Made by a program: the position numbers and the translations under genes
Assembly: GCA_003255745.1 (NCBI GenBank)
Contig: QKYL01000146.1
Location: 1 to 64,000, forward strand
Source: Paracoccus saliphilus
GTDB lineage: Bacteria > Pseudomonadota > Alphaproteobacteria > Rhodobacterales > Rhodobacteraceae
Direction of reading: 5' to 3'
DNA: 64,000 bases
Shown here: positions 30,581-38,161 of the stretch, one piece after another
Layout: each line of letters begins with the position of its first letter
How positions within the stretch are numbered: position 1 is the stretch's first letter
The notes under the pieces: generated by a model
Told to the model about the DNA's origin: nothing
The model's database searches: none
What the model saw: only the letters and a program-made list of their open reading frames with translations

Positions 30581-31357
30581 TTATGCCGGATCCTGCGGCT
30601 TGGCCATCTTGCGGTGCTGTTCCGCCAGAACCCCTTTCGGCGTCACATGCGCGGCCGCAACCATGCTTTTATTCTTCAGACCTGGAACGATTTCCTCCTT
30701 GCCGGCCATCATGGCCTGGTATCCCGCCTTGGCGACCGTTGCAGGATCGTCCTTTGGCCCCTGTCCGATCGACGTGTCCAGCAGCCCGGCCCGCCCGAAG
30801 AACTCTGTGTCTGTGGGTCCTGGCGACAGGCAGCTGACGCTGACCCCGCTGTCCTGCAGTTCGTGGCGCAAGGCGACCGCCAGCATGTTCACGTAGGCCT
30901 TGGAGGCGTTGTAGACCGCCTGATAGGTTCCGGGCATATAGCCCGCGATCGACCCGGTCATCAGGATCCGCCCCGAACCGCGCCTGACCATCCGGCGCGC
31001 AATCTCGTGGGTCAGCAGGGTCGTGCCCATGATGTTGGTGCCGATCAGGTGGCGGATGTCATCCGCCTGCTGGTCCACCAGGGCATGGCCCAATCCGCGC
31101 CCGGCATTGGCAAAGAACAGATCCGGCACGCGGGCGCCAAGGCGTGCCAGAAGCTCGTCCATGCCGGCTTCGCGGGAAAGGTCGGCCGTGACGGTTTCGA
31201 CGGTAACGCCGGTGGACGTCAGACCCTCCATGTCGGCAATGGCCGCGTCGTCGGAAGCGATCAGCAGATCGTGCCCGTTCTCGGCAGCAAGCTGGGCCAG
31301 GTGGCGACCGATCCCAGTCGAGCCCCCGGTCACAAGGGCAAGTTTCGCAGACGTCAT
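30581..31357 (-). CDS. SDR family NAD(P)-dependent oxidoreductase
   Basis: Classical short-chain dehydrogenase of 258 residues. The cofactor motif TGGSTGIGRHLA is at residues 10-21, and NAGRG follows. The catalytic Ser is in MTGSIAGYMPG, and Tyr/Lys are in YNASKAYVNML. LSPGPTDTEFF matches the group of broad-range acyl/keto reductases similar to DltE/YqjQ. The substrate is unknown. It is the last gene of a minus-strand run after the Mn catalase and its small partner, but a strong hairpin (31389-31416) separates it from them, so it probably has its own promoter. Confidence 0.87.
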   Translation of the reverse strand: MTSAKLALVTGGSTGIGRHLAQLAAENGHDLLIASDDAAIADMEGLTSTGVTVETVTADLSREAGMDELLARLGARVPDLFFANAGRGLGHALVDQQADDIRHLIGTNIMGTTLLTHEIARRMVRRGSGRILMTGSIAGYMPGTYQAVYNASKAYVNMLAVALRHELQDSGVSVSCLSPGPTDTEFFGRAGLLDTSIGQGPKDDPATVAKAGYQAMMAGKEEIVPGLKNKSMVAAAHVTPKGVLAEQHRKMAKPQDPA

Positions 31358-31388
31358 CGGATGCTCCGGTGCTGCAATGAGGGAAAGC

Positions 31389-31416
31389 GTCTGGCCGGCG
31401 TGACGGCCGGCCAGAC
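31389..31416 (-). terminator. Terminator-like hairpin after the Mn catalase pair
   Basis: GTCTGGCCGG and CCGGCCAGAC form a perfect 10-bp stem with an 8-base loop, 9 bases past the stop at 31425. On the minus strand it is followed by CGCTTTCCC. Confidence 0.65.
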
Positions 31417-31424
31417 CCGTGGGT

Positions 31425-31775
31425 TCAGGTTTCCAAGAAGACGCGCAACCCGCCTTGGGGCGTCAGCACCGCATAGCCCGAGGCGCCGTGGTCCAGAAGC
31501 CGCGACAGCACCCCCGCCTGAACCGGCGGCACATAGCCCAGATGCTGCACCGCAGCGGTTTCGACCGCGACGGCCGCCGGATCAAAGGACCGATCCAGGT
31601 CCCGCCGCGGCCGAAGCCGCTGGCCGGGCACGGGCGTGACGGGCTCAGGATTTGCCAGATGCGTCGTCAGCACCTCCAGCCCCGGCTGACGCGCGGGTTT
31701 GCCGCGCGCCGCCGCCGCGGCCACCCGGGAGGCGGCGGCAAGGGCCAGACCGCCCAGAGGCAGTTGTCGCTTCAT
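31425..31775 (-). CDS. Small protein of unknown function beside Mn catalase
   Basis: A 116-residue protein beginning 10 bases after the Mn catalase stop, so almost certainly co-transcribed with it. The N-terminus (MKRQLPLGGLALAAASRVAAAAARG) looks like a signal peptide or membrane anchor. The rest is Pro/Arg/Leu-rich, with LDRSFDPAAVAVETAAVQHLG and a C-terminal ASGYAVLTPQGGLRVFLET that may form a beta hairpin. I recognise no family and no catalytic motif. If exported, it would act in a different compartment from the cytoplasmic catalase. No clear ribosome site was needed, as coupling is likely. Confidence 0.65.
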   Translation of the reverse strand: MKRQLPLGGLALAAASRVAAAAARGKPARQPGLEVLTTHLANPEPVTPVPGQRLRPRRDLDRSFDPAAVAVETAAVQHLGYVPPVQAGVLSRLLDHGASGYAVLTPQGGLRVFLET

Positions 31776-31784
31776 GGAATAGTC

Positions 31785-32606
31785 TCACATCTGTTCGGAC
31801 TGCGCGCCGCTGTGGGGCTTGGCGGCGCCCAGGTCGGGCTTCTGCCCCATCGGCATCATCGGCTCGGTCGTGAACTCGCCCTTGCCGTCGACCGAAGGCC
31901 CTTGCGACCAGCGGCCCGCCACCGGCGCGCTGCCATCGGCCTGGAAGCCCAGATAGGCATAGCTGAACTCGGACTTTTCCTCGGCCTGCGGGAAGCTGTT
32001 CGGGATCGGGAAGGCGGTGGTGCCGCCCAGTTCCTCCAGCGCGGCCATCCACTGGTTCTGGTGCATGGTGTCCCGCGCGATCAGATAGGACAGCATGTCC
32101 TTCATGCCCGGATCGTCCGTCATGTTGTACAGCCGCACGGCCAGGATGCGCCCGGTCGATTCGGCAGTCACGTTGGCCGACATGTCCGCCGCGATATTTC
32201 CGCTGGCATAGATGTGGGACATGTCAAAGGGGACGCCGTCGCTGTCGATGGGCATCGCCGACAGGCCGGCAGACAGCAGGTTCTTGAGGTTCATTCCGCC
32301 CATCACGGCGGCGACGGCGCGGTCGCCCGCGGCCTCCTCCTGCATGCTCAGCGGCGCGCCTTCCAGGTTCAGCGCGACGGCCGTGGCCAGCATTTCGATA
32401 TGACCCAGTTCCTCGGCTGCGGTGTTCATCAGCAGGTCGCGGTACTTGGGGTTGCCGCGCGCGCCGCAGGCCTGAAAGAAATACTGCATCGCAACGCGGA
32501 TCTCGCCCTCGACGCCGCCGATCGCCTGTTGCAGGGCGCGTGCAAAGATGGGGTTCGGCGTCTCGACGCGGACGGGATACTGAAGCTTGTTGTCGGTATA
32601 GAACAT
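31785..32606 (-). CDS. Manganese catalase
   Basis: Non-haem dimanganese catalase of 273 residues that breaks down hydrogen peroxide in the cytoplasm. The ferritin-like four-helix core supplies metal ligands Glu in GGVEGEIRVAMQYFF, Glu/His in AAEELGHIEML, Glu in NVTAESTGR and His in ARDTMHQNQWMAAL. The C-terminal tail, about 55 residues, is rich in Gly/Pro/Met. The start ATG at 32606 has GGAG upstream and yields the family N-terminus MFYTDNKLQYPV; a much longer open frame upstream is not coding. It heads a two-gene unit. Mn catalases are often linked to desiccation or stationary-phase stress, fitting the nearby trehalose/glucan genes. Confidence 0.94.
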   Translation of the reverse strand: MFYTDNKLQYPVRVETPNPIFARALQQAIGGVEGEIRVAMQYFFQACGARGNPKYRDLLMNTAAEELGHIEMLATAVALNLEGAPLSMQEEAAGDRAVAAVMGGMNLKNLLSAGLSAMPIDSDGVPFDMSHIYASGNIAADMSANVTAESTGRILAVRLYNMTDDPGMKDMLSYLIARDTMHQNQWMAALEELGGTTAFPIPNSFPQAEEKSEFSYAYLGFQADGSAPVAGRWSQGPSVDGKGEFTTEPMMPMGQKPDLGAAKPHSGAQSEQM

Positions 32607-32785
32607 GTGGTTCTCCGGTATGTGCAATGTGTCGGACCTGACCGCGAACAGCAGAGTTGCCGCCAGGGACGATCTGCGACCCTGTGAAGCAGCAGGATCA
32701 TCGGGCGGCAGAACCACGCAGCAGGGGCTTTGTTCCCGACCATGCGGGTCAGGTTCACCCGACGTCAGCTTGCAGGGACGCAAAA

Positions 32786-32809
32786 GGGGCGCCGCCATCG
32801 CGCCGCCCC
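32786..32809 (-). terminator. Rho-independent terminator after the Gfo/Idh/MocA gene
   Basis: A GC-rich inverted repeat (outer arms GGGGCG and CGCCCC) lies 28 bases past the stop at 32837 and is followed on the minus strand by TTTTG. The rest of 32607-32836 is the promoter side of the Mn catalase gene; I recognise no operator in it. Confidence 0.7.
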
Positions 32810-32836
32810 GTTCCGCTGCGATAACCGGGGAACCTT

Positions 32837-33865
32837 CTACAGGCCGGCCACCCGATAGATATCGTCCAGCACCTGCGCCAAGGTCACCAGACGCTTGGCC
32901 TCGGGGTCGAACTCCTGCCCCTGTCGCAGGCGCGCGGCCCAGTCCACGGCGGCCCGGCCGCCCCAGGCATCCGGGGGTCCGGCAATCTGCTCGCGCGACG
33001 TCCCGTAATGGCGCCAGGCGGCAAAATCGAAGAACGAGCCGTCGACATTGGCAACCCGGCCGCCGCCTTGGGTGCCATGGGCCTGCATCTCGATCACCGC
33101 CTCCTGCCCGGCGGGCAGGTTCCAGGAACATGCGATGCGGATGATGGTGCCATCCTCGGCCTCCAGCGTCGCCTGCACGAAATCCTCGACCTGATGGCGC
33201 GGATCGTCCAGCGGACGGCCGCCTATGCGGGCATGGGCCGCGACGCAGCGCAGCACCCCGGGATCAAGGCTCCACAGCGCCATGTCGACCAGGTGGATGC
33301 CCAGGTCGATCAGGCAGCCGCCCCCCGACAGCGCCCGGTCCCGAAACCAGGGCTTGTCCGGACCATAGGCGTTGTGAAAGGTCAGGTCCACCGCGTGGAC
33401 GTGCCCCAGTTCACCGCCCCGGATCTGGTCGCGCATGGCCACAAAGGCCGTGGCATGGCGATAGCTGAGATCGGTCATCAGCAACCGGTCCGCCGCCTGC
33501 GCCGCCTCTACGACCGAAGTGGTCTCGGTCGCGTCGCGCCCCAGCGGCTTCTGGCAGAAAACCGCCGCCCCGGCCTGAAGCACAGCCAGCGACTGCCCGG
33601 CATGCAGCGCCGACGGGGTCGCGATCACCACGCCGTCGGGGCGTGCTTCCAGCACGCTGTCCAATGTGCCGCCCGTGGTCGCCTGCGGCGCCAGTTCGGC
33701 GGCGGCGGCCACGGCCTCGGGGTCGGGATCGGCCAAAGCCACGATCTCGATGCCGCCGGCCTCGGCCATGGCCTGCATGCGATGCCGACCGATCCAGCCC
33801 AAGCCCAGAAAGGCGATCCGGGGGCGGTCCAGCGCCGCCTGCGGGGGGGTCATCCTCAATTGCAT
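32837..33865 (-). CDS. Gfo/Idh/MocA family sugar oxidoreductase
   Basis: NAD(P)-dependent oxidoreductase of 342 residues acting on a sugar, sugar acid or nucleotide sugar. The Rossmann domain begins RIAFLGLGWIGRHRMQAM. The usual EKP motif appears as FCQKPLGRD, with Gln in place of Glu. The C-terminal beta-sheet domain carries GGGCLIDLGIHLVDMALW, which contains the conserved GxxxDxxxH-type site. The ATG at 33865 overlaps the stop of the alcohol dehydrogenase gene by 10 bases; a second ATG at 33853 is possible. It is paired with that dehydrogenase and divergent from the glycan operon at 35064, so I infer a role in making or recycling a sugar for that system. Confidence 0.87.
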   Translation of the reverse strand: MQLRMTPPQAALDRPRIAFLGLGWIGRHRMQAMAEAGGIEIVALADPDPEAVAAAAELAPQATTGGTLDSVLEARPDGVVIATPSALHAGQSLAVLQAGAAVFCQKPLGRDATETTSVVEAAQAADRLLMTDLSYRHATAFVAMRDQIRGGELGHVHAVDLTFHNAYGPDKPWFRDRALSGGGCLIDLGIHLVDMALWSLDPGVLRCVAAHARIGGRPLDDPRHQVEDFVQATLEAEDGTIIRIACSWNLPAGQEAVIEMQAHGTQGGGRVANVDGSFFDFAAWRHYGTSREQIAGPPDAWGGRAAVDWAARLRQGQEFDPEAKRLVTLAQVLDDIYRVAGL

Positions 33866-34866
33866 GCGATCAGCGCCTTCACCATGTCGTCCGGCTTGTC
33901 GCGGGTGGCATCCAGCGCCGCGGCCAGATCCTCCAGCGCAAACACCCGCGAATAAAGCGTGCCGGGGTCCAGCGTTCCTTCGGCCACCGCCGCCACGGCA
34001 TCGCGCATGCCGCCCCGCACCACCTGCGGGTCGCGTTCATGGGCATTGATCACGTCGATCCCCTTCCAATTCCACATCTGCATGTTGACCTGTCGCGGCC
34101 CGTCCTGGTGATAGCCGCCGACCACCAGCCGGCCGCCTTCGGCCACCAGTTCGCCCGCCAGGTCCAGCGGCCATTGCTTGCCCACCACCTCGATCACCAC
34201 GTCGCACAGCCGGCCCTGGGTCAGGCCCTTCACATCCTCGATGATGCGCCAGTGGTCGTCCATCACGATCACCTCGTCCGCGCCCATGCGGCGGGCCAGG
34301 TCCAGCGAACTGTCGCGGCGGGAAATGGCGATGACCCGCGCCCCGGCCAGCTTGGCCTGGCGCACCAGAAGCGCGCCCAGAAAGCCGATGCCGATGATCG
34401 CGACCGTGTCACCCGCCCGGATGCTGCTGCGGCGAAAAACGTTAACCGCGCAGCCCAAGGGCTCGGCCGGGACCGGCTGTCCGTCCAGCGCCTCGGGCAG
34501 AGGGATGACGTCGGCGGCGGGCACGGTTTCATGCGTGGCAAAGCCGTTCTGGCCGGCAAAGGCCACGCGCTGGCCCATCGTCAGGCCGGTCACGTCGCCG
34601 CCCACCGCCTCGATGGTGCCCCACGCCTCGTGGCCCAGCTGTCCGGGGGCCAGCGGGAACTCCATCCAGTCGGGACCGGCCCAGGGTTCCAGGTTCGAGG
34701 CGCAGACGCCGCAGCCTTCGATGACGATGCGCACCTCGTGCGGCTGGGGGTCGCGGGGGGTGATCGGCACGATCTCGACCTGTCCCGGCGCCACGATCCG
34801 GGCGGCGCGAGGCCCCCCTTGGGCGGCAGTGGCATGGGTCCAGACGTGGGGGTTTGCATCCTTCAT
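33856..34866 (-). CDS. Zinc-dependent MDR alcohol/polyol dehydrogenase
   Basis: Medium-chain dehydrogenase of 336 residues. The catalytic zinc region is GCGVCASNLEPW and LGHEAWGTIEAVGGDVTG, and the Rossmann motif is VAIIGIGFLGALLVRQA. The structural-zinc Cys cluster of classical ADHs is not evident, as in sorbitol or L-threonine dehydrogenase-like members. The ATG at 34866 has GGAGA upstream; longer open frames are not supported. It is translationally coupled to the Gfo/Idh/MocA gene. Such MDR plus Gfo pairs occur in sugar-derivative pathways (for example inositol or aminosugar oxidation). The substrate is unknown, but the divergent glycan operon suggests a sugar or polyol. Confidence 0.87.
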   Translation of the reverse strand: MKDANPHVWTHATAAQGGPRAARIVAPGQVEIVPITPRDPQPHEVRIVIEGCGVCASNLEPWAGPDWMEFPLAPGQLGHEAWGTIEAVGGDVTGLTMGQRVAFAGQNGFATHETVPAADVIPLPEALDGQPVPAEPLGCAVNVFRRSSIRAGDTVAIIGIGFLGALLVRQAKLAGARVIAISRRDSSLDLARRMGADEVIVMDDHWRIIEDVKGLTQGRLCDVVIEVVGKQWPLDLAGELVAEGGRLVVGGYHQDGPRQVNMQMWNWKGIDVINAHERDPQVVRGGMRDAVAAVAEGTLDPGTLYSRVFALEDLAAALDATRDKPDDMVKALIACN

Positions 34867-34880
34867 GGGTGTCTCCGGCA

Positions 34881-34979
34881 TTTTCCTTGGTCGACGACAC
34901 GGGCCGCGCCGCCATGGTCGGGGACCTGAACAAGAAGCTGGAACAATTGTTCCCGACCGAGGTTGCGGGGCCCTGATGA
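34881..34979 (+). pseudogene. Possible C-terminal gene remnant, 32 codons
   Basis: Between the two divergent units there is an open segment reading FSLVDDTGRAAMVGDLNKK and continuing LEQLFPTEVAGP before tandem stops. It has strongly coding-like codon use and an amphipathic helix, but no start of its own apart from an internal ATG. It looks like the 3' end of a deleted gene rather than promoter DNA. I do not recognise the family. It may equally be a chance open frame. Confidence 0.3.
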
Positions 34980-35063
34980 TGTTTCTGCTGAAGTCACAGC
35001 AGAAGATCCCCAACCGGGCCGAGACGCCCGCAAAGGGGTAAGATAACAAGGAGATGGGCACGG

Positions 35064-36170
35064 ATGACACGGACATTGATCACGGGCGGGTGCGGCTTCA
35101 TCGGCCGCCATGTGGCCGAGGAACTGCTGGATGCAGGCCACGAGGTCGTCCTTTACGACGCCATGATCGAGCAGGTCCATGCCGGGGCGCAAGCAGACCT
35201 GCCGCAGGGCGCGCAGGTGGTCCGGGGCGACATGCGCGATGCCGATGCGCTGCGGGATGCGCTGAAAAGCGCCGATGCGGTCGTGCATCTGGCGGCCGAG
35301 GTCGGCGTCGGCCAATCGATGTACGAGATCGCCCGCTATGTCGGCGCGAACGACTTGGGCACCGCCGTTTTGCTGGAGGCGATCGCCGACCACCCGGTCC
35401 GCAAGCTGGTCGTCGCCTCCTCGATGAGCGTCTATGGCGAGGGCTATTATACCTCGCCCGACGGCAGCCTGCATGAAACGGTGCGCCGCCGCCCGGCCGA
35501 CCTGCGCGCCGGCAAATGGGAGCCTGCGACCAGCGACGGCACGCCCCTGTCGCCCAAGGCCACGACAGAGGCCAAGCGCGTGGATCTGGCCTCGATCTAT
35601 GCGCTGACCAAGTACCAGCAGGAACAGGCCGTGCTGATCTTCGGCGAGGCTTACAACATTCCCGCCATGGCCTTGCGGCTGTTCAACGTCTTTGGCGCAG
35701 GCCAGGCGCTGTCGAACCCCTATACCGGCGTTCTGGCCAATTTCGCCTCGCGCATCGCCAACGGCCAGCGCCCGACCATCTTCGAGGACGGCCAGCAAAA
35801 GCGCGATTTTGTCCATGTCCGCGACGTCGCCCGCGCCTTCCGCTTGGCGCTGGAGCGGGACGAGGCCAACGGCCATGTCATCAACGTAGGGTCGGGCAGT
35901 GCCTATCCGATCACCCAGGTGGCCGAGCTTCTGGCCGAGGCGATGGGTGCCCCGCATCTGCAGCCCGAGATCTTGGGCAAGTTCCGCGCTGGCGACATCC
36001 GCAACTGCTTTGCTGACATCACCAAGGCGCGCGACCTTCTGGGCTTCGAGCCGCAGCACCGGCTGGAGGACAGCCTGGGCCCCTTCGTGGAATGGGTCAG
36101 CCGGCAGCCCTCGGTCGACAATGGCAGCCAGATGCGCCGCCAGCTGGAGGAGCGGGGCCTGGTCACATGA
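35064..36170 (+). CDS. NAD-dependent sugar epimerase, extended SDR (UDP-glucose 4-epimerase-like)
   Basis: Nucleotide-sugar epimerase of 368 residues. The cofactor motif is LITGGCGFIGRHVAEE, the catalytic Ser/Thr region is VVASSMSVYGEGYY, and YALTKYQQEQ supplies Tyr and Lys. RLFNVFGAGQALSNPYTGVL and GQQKRDFVHVRDVARA are standard for the family. An unusual insertion, about residues 130-175 (SLHETVRRRPADLRAGKW), precedes the YxxxK. It is the first gene of the operon and has AAGGAG upstream. Its stop overlaps the next gene as ATGA. With UDP-xylose synthase at the other end of the operon, a UDP-pentose 4-epimerase (xylose to arabinose) is a reasonable guess, not shown. Confidence 0.88.
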   Translation: MTRTLITGGCGFIGRHVAEELLDAGHEVVLYDAMIEQVHAGAQADLPQGAQVVRGDMRDADALRDALKSADAVVHLAAEVGVGQSMYEIARYVGANDLGTAVLLEAIADHPVRKLVVASSMSVYGEGYYTSPDGSLHETVRRRPADLRAGKWEPATSDGTPLSPKATTEAKRVDLASIYALTKYQQEQAVLIFGEAYNIPAMALRLFNVFGAGQALSNPYTGVLANFASRIANGQRPTIFEDGQQKRDFVHVRDVARAFRLALERDEANGHVINVGSGSAYPITQVAELLAEAMGAPHLQPEILGKFRAGDIRNCFADITKARDLLGFEPQHRLEDSLGPFVEWVSRQPSVDNGSQMRRQLEERGLVT

Positions 36171-38161
36171 GCGCGGATTTCGGCTTTGTCGAATGGTTCC
36201 GCCCCGGCGAATACGATCGGGTGGAGGCGCTGCTGCCGGGGCTGATCGCCTCCGGCGCGCGGCACCTGCGCACTCATGTCAGCTGGGCAGAGTACCACGC
36301 ACCGGGCGGCCAGGAATGGTTCGACTGGCTGCTGCCGCGCCTGGCCCGCGACCTGGAGGTGCTGCCCTGCGTCCACTATACGCCGCCGTCGCTGTCGCGG
36401 ACCGGGCGCAGTTCCGGCGCACCCAAGGTGCTCAAGGATTATGCGGACTTCCTGGACATGCTGCTGACCCGCCACGGCCAGCACTTCACCCATGTCGAGC
36501 TGTGGAACGAACCCAACAACCTCCTGGACTGGGACTGGCGCGAGGACCCCGAATTCGACCTGTTCTGCGAGATGGTCGGCGGGGCGGCCTATTGGGTGCA
36601 GCAGCGCGGATGGAAGGCCGTGCTGGGGGGGCCGGCGCCCTTTGACCCCTACTGGCTGAACCTGATGGGGGAACGGGGCGTGCTGGGCGTCGTTGATGTG
36701 GTGGGTTTCCACGGCTTTCCCGGCACCTGGGACAGCGAGGCCGCCTCTTGGCGGGGCTGGGACATGCATCTGGGCGAGATGCGCCGCATTCTTGACCGCC
36801 ACAACCCGGCCGCCAGCATCTGGATCACCGAAGCCGGCTATTCCACCTGGCGCCGGGACGAGATGGAGCAGGCCCGGCGCTTTGTCAGGTCGCTGCAGGC
36901 ACCGGCCGACCGACTTTACTGGTATGCCTGGTCGGATGTGCCGGGCGATGTGGCGGTGCAGGAGGGGCTGTGGTTCGACCCGCGCCACTATCATTTGGGC
37001 GCGGTCACGGCCGAGGGCCAGCCAAAGCTGCTGGGCCGCCTGCTGATGGAGGGCGGGGTCGAGCGGCTGCGCGAGATGACCTCGCTGACCACCCCGGCCG
37101 AGGCCAAGGTCCAGCAAAGCGTTCTGATCACCGGCGGCGCGGGCTTTATCGGTGCGAACCTGGCCGACACGCTGATGTCCGAGGGCAAGCGCGTGACCGT
37201 TCTGGACAATCTCAGCCGCCCCGGCGTCGAGCGCAACCTGCGCTGGCTGGCCGAGCGTCATGGTGACCTGCTGCGCGCGATTCCGGGCGACCTGCGCGAC
37301 GCACCCACCCTGACCGCCGTCGCGGCCGAGGCCGAAGCGGTGTTCCACCTGGCCGCCCAGACCGCCGTCACCACCAGCCTTGCCTCTCCCATGGAGGATT
37401 TCGAGGTCAATGCCCAAGGGACGCTGAACCTGCTGGAGGCGGTGCGCGCGACCGGTCGGCGGCTGCCGGTGATCTTCGCTTCGACCAACAAGGTCTATGG
37501 CGCCCTGGCCGACCTTGAGATTGCCGAGACCGACACGCGCTGCGGTCCTCTGGACAACACCTTGGCCGCCTATGGCGTAGGCGAGACGCGGCCCTTGGAT
37601 TTCTGCACGCCCTATGGCTGTTCCAAGGGCGTTGCCGACCAGTATGTGCTGGATTACGCCAAAAGCTATGGCATCCCGTCCGCCGTCCTGCGGATGAGCT
37701 GCATCTATGGCCCGCGCCAGTTCGGGACCGAGGATCAGGGATGGGTGGCCCATTTCCTGATCCGCGCGTTGCAGGACCAGCCCGTGACCGTCTTCGGCAC
37801 CGGCCGTCAGGTGCGCGACGTGCTGCACGTGCAGGATGCGGTTGCAGCCTATCGCGCGGTGCTGGACCGGATCGACCGCCTGTCCGGCCAAGCCTTCAAT
37901 TTGGGAGGCGGCCCTGAGAACGCCGTCAGCCTGCGCGAGGTGCTGGACGAGATCTGGCGCATCACCGGTCGGCAGGTGCGGATCGACCAGTCGGATTGGC
38001 GGCAGGGCGACCAGCCTTGGTTCGTGGCCGACACCCGCGCCCTGACCGCCGCAACCAGCTGGCGGGCCGAGGTGGATTGGCGCAGCGGTTTGCGCAATCT
38101 GGCGGAGTGGCTGGCAATGGACCGCAGTCTGCCGCTGCGGCGGGAAAGGAAGCTGGCATGA
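36167..38161 (+). CDS. Glycoside hydrolase fused to CDP-paratose 2-epimerase-like domain
   Basis: A single 664-residue frame with two unrelated halves. Residues 1 to about 305 form a clan GH-A barrel resembling GH39/GH5 beta-xylosidase-type enzymes, with the acid/base Glu in HVELWNEPNN and a probable nucleophile Glu in IWITEAGYS. Residues about 320-655 are an extended SDR with VLITGGAGFIGANLAD, FASTNKVYG, PYGCSKGVADQYVLDY and RMSCIYGPRQFGTEDQGW, the last being characteristic of CDP-paratose/tyvelose 2-epimerases. No signal peptide is present, so both act in the cytoplasm. The gene overlaps both neighbours as ATGA. A hydrolase joined to an epimerase inside a biosynthetic operon is odd: it may remodel a nucleotide-linked or lipid-linked glycoside, or the barrel may be a transglycosidase. 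Confidence 0.85.
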   Translation: MSADFGFVEWFRPGEYDRVEALLPGLIASGARHLRTHVSWAEYHAPGGQEWFDWLLPRLARDLEVLPCVHYTPPSLSRTGRSSGAPKVLKDYADFLDMLLTRHGQHFTHVELWNEPNNLLDWDWREDPEFDLFCEMVGGAAYWVQQRGWKAVLGGPAPFDPYWLNLMGERGVLGVVDVVGFHGFPGTWDSEAASWRGWDMHLGEMRRILDRHNPAASIWITEAGYSTWRRDEMEQARRFVRSLQAPADRLYWYAWSDVPGDVAVQEGLWFDPRHYHLGAVTAEGQPKLLGRLLMEGGVERLREMTSLTTPAEAKVQQSVLITGGAGFIGANLADTLMSEGKRVTVLDNLSRPGVERNLRWLAERHGDLLRAIPGDLRDAPTLTAVAAEAEAVFHLAAQTAVTTSLASPMEDFEVNAQGTLNLLEAVRATGRRLPVIFASTNKVYGALADLEIAETDTRCGPLDNTLAAYGVGETRPLDFCTPYGCSKGVADQYVLDYAKSYGIPSAVLRMSCIYGPRQFGTEDQGWVAHFLIRALQDQPVTVFGTGRQVRDVLHVQDAVAAYRAVLDRIDRLSGQAFNLGGGPENAVSLREVLDEIWRITGRQVRIDQSDWRQGDQPWFVADTRALTAATSWRAEVDWRSGLRNLAEWLAMDRSLPLRRERKLA

